Below, piece after piece: positions 24,677 through 31,440 of a stretch of 32,237 nt of DNA. Source of the DNA: Acidobacteriaceae bacterium (lineage in GTDB: Bacteria > Acidobacteriota > Terriglobia > Terriglobales > Acidobacteriaceae); NCBI GenBank assembly GCA_003166855.1, contig PMUM01000067.1, positions 1-32,237 on the forward strand, read 5' to 3'. A program made the position numbers and the translations under genes. The notes under the pieces are model-generated. The model was not told the DNA's origin. It worked only from the letters and a program-made list of their open reading frames with translations, and ran no database searches. Positions within the stretch are counted from its first letter, which is position 1, and every line of letters starts with the position of its first letter.

Positions 24677-25879
24677 ATGACACCGAAGCAGATTCTAGAT
24701 TCATTTTCAGAAACATTGATGCGGGACGAGCGGATTCTCAGCGCGCAGGAACGGGCACTCGTAGCCACGCTGCTGCAGCATGCCAAGGCTGCCACCAGCG
24801 AGAACCCGGAAACGCAGGATGCAGTCCGGTCCGTGATTGCGTCGGCCGTAGGCGAAACTGTCGCTCAGCGTGCTTTCGCGGTGCTTGGCGGAAGCATCGT
24901 CGAACGCATCCTGGGGGATAGCGGGGTGAGCGACGCAGGGTCGGTGCGAACCGCGGACCTCCCGCTGCGTGCGATGTCTGACCCGCAACCGCCCTCGCAC
25001 TCGCCCGGTCCGCAACCACCGGGCGTTCGAGCCCCGCATAAGGAGCCGCACCGTCCGGTGCGCGATACTCCGGTGGCCCCGTCGCCGAAGGATCCCCAAC
25101 CGCCCAGCGCCCCGCTGGGCACGCCCAGTGATCCCCAGCCGCCGTCGGGACAGCCTCACCCGCCGGGAGTTCGCGCGCCAGTGATACCGCCTCCCAAAGA
25201 TCCGCAGCCGCCGAGTTCGGTTCGCACCACGGTGGTCTCGGAAACAAGCGCAGCGGTAGCCGAGCGGGCATCTCTGTTGCCGGCGCAGTGCGTGGTTCTG
25301 GATGAGTTCCTGGCCCCACAGGAACTGGAGGAACTCACGCGCTTCGTCCAGGAGCATGAAGCCGACTTCAGCGCCAGCGAAGTGGTTTCTCCCAACGCGG
25401 ATGGTGGAATCGTCAACTACGAACACCGCCGGTCCCGCGTTCTGATGGACTTGGCCCAACACCAGGACATCATGCTGGAACGCATCAAAGCCGTGTTGCC
25501 GCAGGTCCTGGACAAGTTAGGGATGGGAGACTTCTGTATCGCAGGAGTGGAGACCCAGGTCACCGCCAGCAACGACGGCGATTTCTTCCATTTCCACAGC
25601 GATAACAGCAGCGATCGCGTGGCCTCACGCTACCTGACGTTTGTCTACTTCTTCCATCGCGAGCCTCGCCAGTTCGAAGGGGGCGAACTGCGGATTCACG
25701 ATGCGCACCTGCAACACGGAGCGTACGTCAGTGCGGGCAGCTACCAGACGATCATCCCTCAGCAAAACCAGATCGTCTTCTTCCCGTGCGAATTGCTGCA
25801 CGAAATCACCCCGGTGAATTGTGCCTCGCAGCACTTCGCCGACAGCCGCTTCACCTTAAACGGATGGCTTCGTCGCTAA
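24677..25879 (+). CDS. 2-oxoglutarate/Fe(II) oxygenase (prolyl-hydroxylase-like) with internal Pro-rich hexapeptide repeats
   Basis: This 400-residue protein has three parts. Residues 1-80 are a helical domain (MTPKQILDSFSETLM, then IASAVGETVAQRAFAVLGGS). Residues 101-180 are Pro-rich, with five [D/G]PQPP[S/G] hexapeptides at 102-107, 111-116, 139-144, 152-157 and 175-180, four of them exactly DPQPPS. Residues about 200-400 are a double-stranded beta-helix oxygenase: iron ligands H307-S-D309 in FHFHSDN and His375 in LLHEITPV, and a 2-oxoglutarate-binding arginine in ADSRFTLNGW (Arg391). The set resembles PKHD/prolyl 4-hydroxylase-type enzymes, which hydroxylate protein side chains. ATG 24677 is preceded by GGGGAGG 10 nt upstream. 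The last 16 nt overlap the next gene. The tethered Pro-rich segment could be the enzyme's own substrate; that is inference. Confidence 0.85.
   Translation: MTPKQILDSFSETLMRDERILSAQERALVATLLQHAKAATSENPETQDAVRSVIASAVGETVAQRAFAVLGGSIVERILGDSGVSDAGSVRTADLPLRAMSDPQPPSHSPGPQPPGVRAPHKEPHRPVRDTPVAPSPKDPQPPSAPLGTPSDPQPPSGQPHPPGVRAPVIPPPKDPQPPSSVRTTVVSETSAAVAERASLLPAQCVVLDEFLAPQELEELTRFVQEHEADFSASEVVSPNADGGIVNYEHRRSRVLMDLAQHQDIMLERIKAVLPQVLDKLGMGDFCIAGVETQVTASNDGDFFHFHSDNSSDRVASRYLTFVYFFHREPRQFEGGELRIHDAHLQHGAYVSAGSYQTIIPQQNQIVFFPCELLHEITPVNCASQHFADSRFTLNGWLRR
24977..25216 (+). repeat. Coding region of the Pro-rich DPQPPS repeats
   Basis: This stretch encodes residues 101-180 of the oxygenase. Two larger units are visible: SDPQPPS ... 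PPGVRAP ... KDPQPPS (101-144) and SDPQPPS ... PPGVRAP ... KDPQPPS (151-180). The four exact DPQPPS copies are written with four different codon sets; for example the serine is TCG, AGC, TCG and AGT. Confidence 0.85.
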
Positions 25880-26910
25880 ACAACTCGGCGTGGCTGGAGT
25901 GGATGACAACCCTGGTGGGAGGAGTGTCGCGGCACACTTATGCCGCGACATTTCCTCCTAATCGTTTCTATTGTCTGCTCGATGAACTACCTCTGCATTT
26001 GATCCCGCAACCTTTTCTCAGATCGCCGCGCCGGCACGAACATGCATCGCAATCGCTTGTCCTAAACCCCGATTGCATTGTGTGTGACGACGGGAAGTTG
26101 CCCGATGAACTGGCGTCGCGGAACGAACTATTCTCTGGTTTTGCTCTGCAGGGCACCATGGCGTGGGTGCGAAACCTGGCAACAGGAAACCTGCTCCCTT
26201 TCTGGCTGGGGCCACAAATGCAAAGCGTGGTTCGAGATCTGCGCCCTAATGAAGTGGCGCCGGTATCAGTGCCGGAAAGCGTGCGGAGCGTGTTGGCTGC
26301 GGCCGATATCCTGATCCCCGAAGATCGAACCAGCCAGCCCAGCCGGCAGCGTGAAGAGTTGGTTAACCGGGCGTCTCCAGTGTTTCGCGAAAGAGGCTAT
26401 GCGCCGCTCGGAGACTTGATTCATCCGTTTCATGTCGCGGCGTTGCGCCGCTATTATCGCCACTTGATTCGCACTGGCGCGATCCGCCTTGGCGATAAGC
26501 AAAGCCCTCGTCGCTACGTGGCCTACAACGAGCCCGTGGCACGCTTTTTCCACCAGGACGTCACGGCTACTCTGGGTGCGTTGGCCGGCGAGCCTCTCAA
26601 GCCGTCGTACGTCTATATGGCCTCGTACTTGGGCGGAGCGGAACTAAAGAAGCACACCGACCGCGAGCAATGTGAGTTTAGCGTCACTCTCTGTCTCGAC
26701 TTCTCTCCCGAGCCCAATCTTGAGACTCCGTGGCCCATCCGTCTCGATACGCCGACAAGCAATGTCACCGTCTACCAGGCCTTGGGAGACGGACTAGCTT
26801 ACCGCGGAACGCGATTGCCTCACTATCGCAGCCCGCTGGCCCAGGGGCAAACCTCGACCTCGATCTTCTTTCACTATGTGGGAGCTGATTTCGCAGGATC
26901 TTTGGATTGA
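25864..26910 (+). CDS. Second 2OG/Fe(II) oxygenase-like protein, translationally overlapped
   Basis: This 348-residue protein overlaps the preceding oxygenase gene by 16 nt, so the two are almost surely co-expressed. Residues about 1-150 form a domain I do not recognise. From residue 173 the sequence reads like a PhyH/2OG-type fold: FRERGYAPLGDLIHPFHVAALRRYYR is a typical entry helix, followed by YNEPVARFFHQ, KPSYVYMASYLGGAEL and the likely iron motif H264-T-D266 in KKHTDREQC. A distal histidine is probably His320 in RGTRLPHYR. The arginine expected to bind 2-oxoglutarate after the distal histidine is not obvious; the closing strand is STSIFFHYV. It is therefore either an active oxygenase with a variant co-substrate site or a non-catalytic partner. 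Its stop codon lies in a 14-nt tandem repeat. Confidence 0.72.
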   Translation: MASSLNNSAWLEWMTTLVGGVSRHTYAATFPPNRFYCLLDELPLHLIPQPFLRSPRRHEHASQSLVLNPDCIVCDDGKLPDELASRNELFSGFALQGTMAWVRNLATGNLLPFWLGPQMQSVVRDLRPNEVAPVSVPESVRSVLAAADILIPEDRTSQPSRQREELVNRASPVFRERGYAPLGDLIHPFHVAALRRYYRHLIRTGAIRLGDKQSPRRYVAYNEPVARFFHQDVTATLGALAGEPLKPSYVYMASYLGGAELKKHTDREQCEFSVTLCLDFSPEPNLETPWPIRLDTPTSNVTVYQALGDGLAYRGTRLPHYRSPLAQGQTSTSIFFHYVGADFAGSLD

Positions 26911-26942
26911 TACATCTGGATTGATAAATCTGGATTGATCAA
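26901..26942. repeat. 14-nt tandem repeat, three copies, across a stop codon
   Basis: Three units run head to tail: TTTGGATTGATACA (26901-26914), TCTGGATTGATAAA (26915-26928) and TCTGGATTGATCAA (26929-26942). The first unit contains the stop codon of the second oxygenase gene (26908-26910). The array fills nearly all of the 44-nt gap to the end of the convergent kinase gene. Confidence 0.85.
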
Positions 26943-26954
26943 TGCCCGGCCGGG

Positions 26955-29516
26955 CTAATGCAGTCCTGAGATGAGACATAGATCGGATAGTGTCTGGTTG
27001 TAGCTATAAGCAAAGTGCGTGCCATCGCGGCTGACCACAATTGGCGCAACCATCACTACCCCGGCAGGAGTTCCGGGCCTTAATTGCTGAAACATCGTCT
27101 CTTTCCCTGTCGCGATTTCCACCTTGTAGATCTTGCTGGGGAACTCCCCCAAGTGGTAGCCGTAAAGCAGGGAGCCATCGTTCGACCATTGCACCGGATT
27201 GAATGTGGCTCCCAACTTGGCAATGGGCCGAGGAGCACCGCCATCGAGGGCATAAATCTGCGTGGATTGATTCGGTCCGATCCCTAGGATGTAACGGCTG
27301 TCGGGCGACAAGGGGCCGCAATGAACTCCTTCCGGGGTTGCCGCTCTGGCTTTTCCGGTTGGCACGTCGATCACATAACATCGCGGCGCGCGGCCCGTCT
27401 CATTGCCATTTATGGCAATCTCTTGCCCGTTTGGCAGGAAGCGGGCCCATCCGTTTTGAATGTGCGCCAGCCCGCTGACATTGATCAAGCGCGGCTGGCC
27501 TGCGCCGATCGGCAGAAGCGTCAACTGTGGTGGCTGGCTGGTGGAGATCGAGATCGCCCAATTTCCGTCGGGTGATAAGCCTCCCGCGCTGCCTTCACCG
27601 AGACGAATCGGCAGAGAGCCATCGACCTTACGGAGGGCAACGGCATACTTTGGACCGGCCGCTTCACTGGCATCCTCGAACAAAACAGATTGCCCGTCGC
27701 GCGAAATGTCCCGTGCCGAGTTCAGATCGTGCCATGACAGGTCCACATCCTCTTTGTTGCCTGGAGTGCTGAAGGCCATGGCCAGCCGCTTCGAATTCAA
27801 GGTAACCAGCACCCGCCCGTCCGACGCTATGTCCTGCACAACGATGGATGTCGGCAAGGCGAGCACTGTGCGAAGCTTTCCGGAGAGATCCACTGCCATC
27901 AGATTCAGGTTGTGTCCTTGTTCCACCGCCGCGAACCAGATTTCCTTACCATCGTGGCGCCAGGCAACACCGTGTTCGGACTCCCACTCCACCGTTAGAG
28001 TGTGCACATGTCCGGCCAGATCGATGACGGAGACCACCCCGCGATTGTCCCAAAGGGCAGGATGGTCCATGAAAGCGATCTTGTCCCCCTGCGGCGAAAA
28101 CCGAATATTGCTGATCCAACCACTGCTCTGATAGAGCACATTGCCGCTGGGATATTCCAGGCGGCTGTGGCCGTCCACGGAATGCACGATGGCTAACCTG
28201 CCCTGCGGATCCCAATCCGCCCAACGTACATCTGCCTGCAATTCCCTGGGAGACCCTCCTGCCAGGGGCGTGCGAGCCAACATTCCATCCACCGTCTCAA
28301 GTTGGCCGTTGTGAGTGCCGTGCAGCACGACCGCCAGTTCGTTGCTGGGGGAAATGGCCAATAGATTGGCATCGCTCAAATCAAGCGGCTGCGCCAGAAG
28401 GGAATTCCCCACCGTTGAGAACAGCTGGATCGGCTTGCCATTCCATGCGGCGCTGTAAACGATGGACTGGCCGTCAGGGACGAAGCGCGCCGAATACACC
28501 GTACCCTCTTCAAACGTTAAGTGACGATAGGTCGGAGGTGCGACTGGAACCTTCAGTAGCTGGGCAAGCGCAAAAAAAACCATTGCCGCAGCCAACAATG
28601 CAACAACACCCCAAGGTAGTAATGAGCCGGTGTGAGTGATTGGCTTGGGCGAGGGAATCGTCGTCCCCGGCGAAGAAGACCCGGAAAGCGTCTGCAATGC
28701 GAACACCAGATCCTTGGCCGACTGGAAGCGGTTCTCCGGATCCTTTTCCAGACAATGCTTGACAATGTCTTGATATCCCGGCGGGACCGCAGCATCGTCC
28801 AAATTGACGCCGGCCGGTTCTTCGCGCAGCACTGCGGTCATGGTGTCGACTTCGGTCTCGCCACGAAACGCGCGGCATCCCGCCATCATTTCGTAGAGAA
28901 TCGCGCCGAAGCTGAAGATGTCGCTGCGGTGGTCCACAGGCTTGCCCCGCAGCTGTTCCGGCGACATGTAGGCGACAGTGCCAATGACAGCCCCGTGCTT
29001 GGTCACCGTGGTCAGGCTTTCAATCGGACGATTCTCTTCGGTCGGAGCCTGCAGCTTGGCCACGCCGAAATCCAGAATCTTGATGCGTCCGTCGTTCGTG
29101 AGAAACAGATTCTCCGGCTTCAGATCGCGATGAACGATGAGCCGGTCATGTGCGGCCGTGAGTCCCTGTGCGATCTGCAGAGCGTAGTTCGCAGCCTCGC
29201 GCATGGGGATGGGGCCTTCCGACAGGCGCTGCCGCAGGTTCTTGCCCTCGAGCAGTTCCGAGACAATGTAAGGCACCGTGCCTTCGAAACCAACGTCAAA
29301 AATGGCAAGTATGTTGGGATGGTTCAGCGCGGCGGCAGCCCGAGCTTCTTGCTCAAAGCGGCGCAGATGGTCGGGGTTATCGCTCGAAGCCGGCCGGATC
29401 AGCTTCAAGGCAACATCGCGTCCTAGTCTCTCGTCGCGCGCGCGAAAGACTTCGCCCATCCCTCCTGCACCAATTTTTTCGAGGACCCGATAGTGCCCCA
29501 CCAGCTGGCCGATCAT
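26955..29516 (-). CDS. Membrane Ser/Thr protein kinase (PknB type) with C-terminal beta-propeller sensor
   Basis: This 853-residue protein starts with a Hanks-type kinase domain (residues about 8-270). It is complete: glycine loop IGAGGMGEV (15-23), ATP-binding lysine in VALK (Lys38), helix-C glutamate in FEQEAR, catalytic HRDLKPEN (129-136), DFG (149-151) and SPE (185-187). A linker and one transmembrane helix (about 300-318) lead to an extracytoplasmic region of about 530 residues. That region is rich in WD40/TolB-like (PD40) strands such as ARFVPDGQSIVYSA, IRFSPQGDKIAFMD and LSPDGNWAI, probably a beta-propeller that senses a ligand or envelope state. The order kinase, helix, propeller is common in Acidobacteriota. 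Start is ATG 29516 with a weak ribosome site. It is divergent from the frameshifted proline-rich gene and convergent with the oxygenase pair. Confidence 0.92.
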   Translation of the reverse strand: MIGQLVGHYRVLEKIGAGGMGEVFRARDERLGRDVALKLIRPASSDNPDHLRRFEQEARAAAALNHPNILAIFDVGFEGTVPYIVSELLEGKNLRQRLSEGPIPMREAANYALQIAQGLTAAHDRLIVHRDLKPENLFLTNDGRIKILDFGVAKLQAPTEENRPIESLTTVTKHGAVIGTVAYMSPEQLRGKPVDHRSDIFSFGAILYEMMAGCRAFRGETEVDTMTAVLREEPAGVNLDDAAVPPGYQDIVKHCLEKDPENRFQSAKDLVFALQTLSGSSSPGTTIPSPKPITHTGSLLPWGVVALLAAAMVFFALAQLLKVPVAPPTYRHLTFEEGTVYSARFVPDGQSIVYSAAWNGKPIQLFSTVGNSLLAQPLDLSDANLLAISPSNELAVVLHGTHNGQLETVDGMLARTPLAGGSPRELQADVRWADWDPQGRLAIVHSVDGHSRLEYPSGNVLYQSSGWISNIRFSPQGDKIAFMDHPALWDNRGVVSVIDLAGHVHTLTVEWESEHGVAWRHDGKEIWFAAVEQGHNLNLMAVDLSGKLRTVLALPTSIVVQDIASDGRVLVTLNSKRLAMAFSTPGNKEDVDLSWHDLNSARDISRDGQSVLFEDASEAAGPKYAVALRKVDGSLPIRLGEGSAGGLSPDGNWAISISTSQPPQLTLLPIGAGQPRLINVSGLAHIQNGWARFLPNGQEIAINGNETGRAPRCYVIDVPTGKARAATPEGVHCGPLSPDSRYILGIGPNQSTQIYALDGGAPRPIAKLGATFNPVQWSNDGSLLYGYHLGEFPSKIYKVEIATGKETMFQQLRPGTPAGVVMVAPIVVSRDGTHFAYSYNQTLSDLCLISGLH

Positions 29517-29634
29517 AAGTGATTACGCGCGCGCCCTTTGCCATGGCATGTTAGGGGTGATAGCGGCCACAGTCAATAGCCTTGCGCAAGCTCAGAACTC
29601 CGCATTAACCGACTGTGCATAGCGTGCTAAACTT

Positions 29635-30342
29635 ATGCCCGCTGTGGGCCACACTCCTCCAATACCGCCGCCTACGCCGCCGTCGTGTTCCGAGTGTGCT
29701 TCCAAGACGCAGCCCGCTTGCGGGCGGACCTCCAACCCAAACTGCCTCGCGCATGTGGCGTTCGAGCGACGGCAAGACCCGCATCGACATGCCCCAGTCC
29801 AGCGTCATCTCCGATCCCATCTCGAAGCACACCATCGTGCTCGATCACCTGAAGAAAGAGGCGAGCATCATCCCGGTGACTCCGCCGGGGTCCCAATTGT
29901 GCCGCCGGGCACGAAGCCAGGAGTTGCTGCCGCCGTCCACCCGCCGTCCGTGCAAATGCAGGACCTGGGCAAGTCGATGATCGAGGGACACGAGGTCGAG
30001 GGCAAGCGCTACACTTTGCCCCACGTGCCACCGCCCCCCAAGCCATCGATTCCTGGAATGAAGTTGCCCAGTGCTCCACCGGTGCCGGGAGCGAAACTAC
30101 CCAGTGCTCCCTCGGGGCCGAATCCGCCAGGCGCACCGGCGCCGCCGAAGGCTCCCACCCTGCCACCATCGCCGAGTGTGGCTGAGGTCTGGACCAGCGT
30201 GCAGTTGAACACTCCGGTGTTGACCAAGGTCACAACCGCGGCAGGCGAGCACACTACGTATTGCAAACCCACGTTGACCGCGGAGCATCCGCCTTCTGTG
30301 TTTCAGGTCCCACCGGGATACAAGATCAAGTCGAAACTCTGA
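29635..30342 (+). CDS. Proline-rich protein gene with two apparent compensating frameshifts
   Basis: The frame beginning at 29635 stays open for 235 codons, but its middle (about 29711-29887) is not protein-like there. In the next frame the same bases encode a coherent peptide: SRMWRSSDGKTRIDMPQ, SVISDPISKHTIVLDHLKKE and ASIIPVTPPG, with strong G/C at third positions. After the GGGG run at 29887-29890 sense returns to the first frame: VPIVPPGTKPG, LGKSMIEGHEVEGKRYTLP, a Pro-rich stretch with two LPSAP units, then AEVWTSVQLNTPVLTK and PPSVFQVPPGYKI. I recall this order from a secreted Acidobacteriota family of unknown function. One extra base near 29709-29714 and one missing G at 29887-29890 would explain it. 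A signal peptide is lacking, so the 5' end may also be damaged. Sequencing error and a decaying gene are both possible. Confidence 0.6.
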   Translation: MPAVGHTPPIPPPTPPSCSECASKTQPACGRTSNPNCLAHVAFERRQDPHRHAPVQRHLRSHLEAHHRARSPEERGEHHPGDSAGVPIVPPGTKPGVAAAVHPPSVQMQDLGKSMIEGHEVEGKRYTLPHVPPPPKPSIPGMKLPSAPPVPGAKLPSAPSGPNPPGAPAPPKAPTLPPSPSVAEVWTSVQLNTPVLTKVTTAAGEHTTYCKPTLTAEHPPSVFQVPPGYKIKSKL

Positions 30343-30362
30343 GAGTTCGGCCCGGGTCTCAT

Positions 30363-30370
30363 GCTATAAT
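30363..30370 (+). promoter_or_regulatory. Extended -10 promoter element upstream of yebC
   Basis: TGCTATAAT (TG at 30362-30363, TATAAT at 30365-30370) is a perfect extended -10 element. No clear -35 box is seen, which is usual for extended -10 promoters. The transcript would have a leader of about 100 nt before the yebC start at 30479. Confidence 0.55.
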
Positions 30371-30478
30371 CTATGTTCGCCTGCATACGAACCGAGGCAA
30401 TCCTGTGATCTCCTCTGAAGGCGAATCCTGCGCCATCCATAGCTCTTTAAAGAAGATATTTAGACACGAGGTCTAACC

Positions 30479-31228
30479 ATGTCCGGCCACTCAAAATGGG
30501 CCACAATCAAGCACAAGAAGGGCGCGCTCGACGCCAAGCGTGGCAAGATTTTCACCCGTCTAATTAAGGAAATCAGCATTGCCGCGAAGAACGGCGGCGG
30601 CGATCCTGACTCCAACCCGCGCCTGCGCGGCGCCATCGTTGCCGCCAAGGCTGAGAATATGCCCGCCGACAACATCAAGCGGGCCATCCAGCGCGGCACC
30701 GGTGAACTGCCCGGCGCTACCTACGAAGAATTCTCACTCGAGGGCTACGGACCCGGCGGCGCGGCGGTGTTGCTCGACATCAACACTGACAACCGCAACC
30801 GCACCGTCAGCGAAATCCGTCACGTCTTTGGCAAGAACGGCGGCAACATGGCCGAAGCCGGCGCCGTTTCGTGGATGTTCCACAAGAAGGGCGACATCCT
30901 CATTCCCAAGACTGCCGCGAAAGAGGACGACCTGATGAACATCGTTCTCGAATCCGGTGGGGAAGACCTGAATGACGACGGCGACAACTGGGAAATCCTG
31001 ACCGCCGCCTCCGCCTATGAAGCGGTTCTGGAAGCGGTGAAAAAAGCCGGCATTGAGCCCATATCGGCGAGCGTCGCCATGATTCCGCAGAACTACATCA
31101 AACTGGAAGGCGCGGCGGCCAACACCATGATCCGCCTGATGGAAGCCCTCGAGGATCAGGATGACGTGCAAAACGTGCACTCGAACTTCGACATCGATCA
31201 GAAAACGTTGGAAGAAGTTGCCGGATAG
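30479..31228 (+). CDS. yebC: YebC/PmpR family protein (TACO1 homologue)
   Basis: This 249-residue protein matches the YebC/PmpR family along its whole length: MSGHSKWATIKHKK at the start, GGGDPDSNPRLR (about residues 38-49), AKAENMPADNIKRAIQRGTG (56-75), EGYGPGGAAVLL and NDNRNRT-like TDNRNRT (about 101-107). Members are annotated as DNA-binding regulators, and more recent work on YebC and mitochondrial TACO1 links them to translation of proline-rich or otherwise stalling sequences on the ribosome. GAGG lies 7 nt upstream of the ATG. An extended -10 promoter precedes it and a strong intrinsic terminator follows, so it is probably a single-gene transcript. Cytoplasmic. Confidence 0.96.
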   Translation: MSGHSKWATIKHKKGALDAKRGKIFTRLIKEISIAAKNGGGDPDSNPRLRGAIVAAKAENMPADNIKRAIQRGTGELPGATYEEFSLEGYGPGGAAVLLDINTDNRNRTVSEIRHVFGKNGGNMAEAGAVSWMFHKKGDILIPKTAAKEDDLMNIVLESGGEDLNDDGDNWEILTAASAYEAVLEAVKKAGIEPISASVAMIPQNYIKLEGAAANTMIRLMEALEDQDDVQNVHSNFDIDQKTLEEVAG

Positions 31229-31251
31229 TTTGCAGCAAGTGAAGATCGCAG

Positions 31252-31278
31252 AGCCGCCCTGGTCTCGGGCGGCTTTTT
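31252..31278 (+). terminator. Intrinsic terminator of yebC
   Basis: AGCCGCCC (31252-31259), a 7-nt loop TGGTCTC, and GGGCGGCT (31267-31274) form a perfect 8-bp GC-rich stem followed at once by TTTTT. It lies 24 nt after the yebC stop. Confidence 0.9.
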
Positions 31279-31329
31279 ATTCTTGGTACTCGAACATCGA
31301 ACGTGGACTAGGCATTCCGCGGACCGAAG

Positions 31330-31363
31330 TTTTCAACACGTTCGTGGAAAACACTGTGGAAAA
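31330..31363. other. Cluster of three DnaA-box-like 9-mers
   Basis: TTTTCAACA (31330-31338) on the plus strand, and on the minus strand TTTTCCACG (31343-31351) and TTTTCCACA (31355-31363), lie within 34 nt. The two minus-strand sites are a 12-nt direct repeat. TTTTCCACA differs from the DnaA consensus TTATCCACA at one position. There is no other sign of a replication origin here. Confidence 0.3.
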
Positions 31364-31440
31364 GAGCCAAACTAGCTTCGTAAGTGATTCACCACTGAGG
31401 CGCTTCAACACATTGCACTAGAGCAAGTGCTGGCACTTTC

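Noticed and set aside
24707-25462. 251-codon open frame on the minus strand opposite the first oxygenase
   Set aside because: Arg/Gly-rich antisense of the proline-rich repeats; no motif and no ribosome site.
28632-29426. 264-codon open frame on the plus strand opposite the kinase
   Set aside because: It is fully antisense to the conserved kinase domain, has no family character and an Arg/His-rich composition typical of a shadow of GC-rich coding sequence.
31330-31363. Replication origin
   Set aside because: Only three imperfect DnaA-like boxes, no AT-rich unwinding element, and no dnaA, dnaN or gidA gene nearby.
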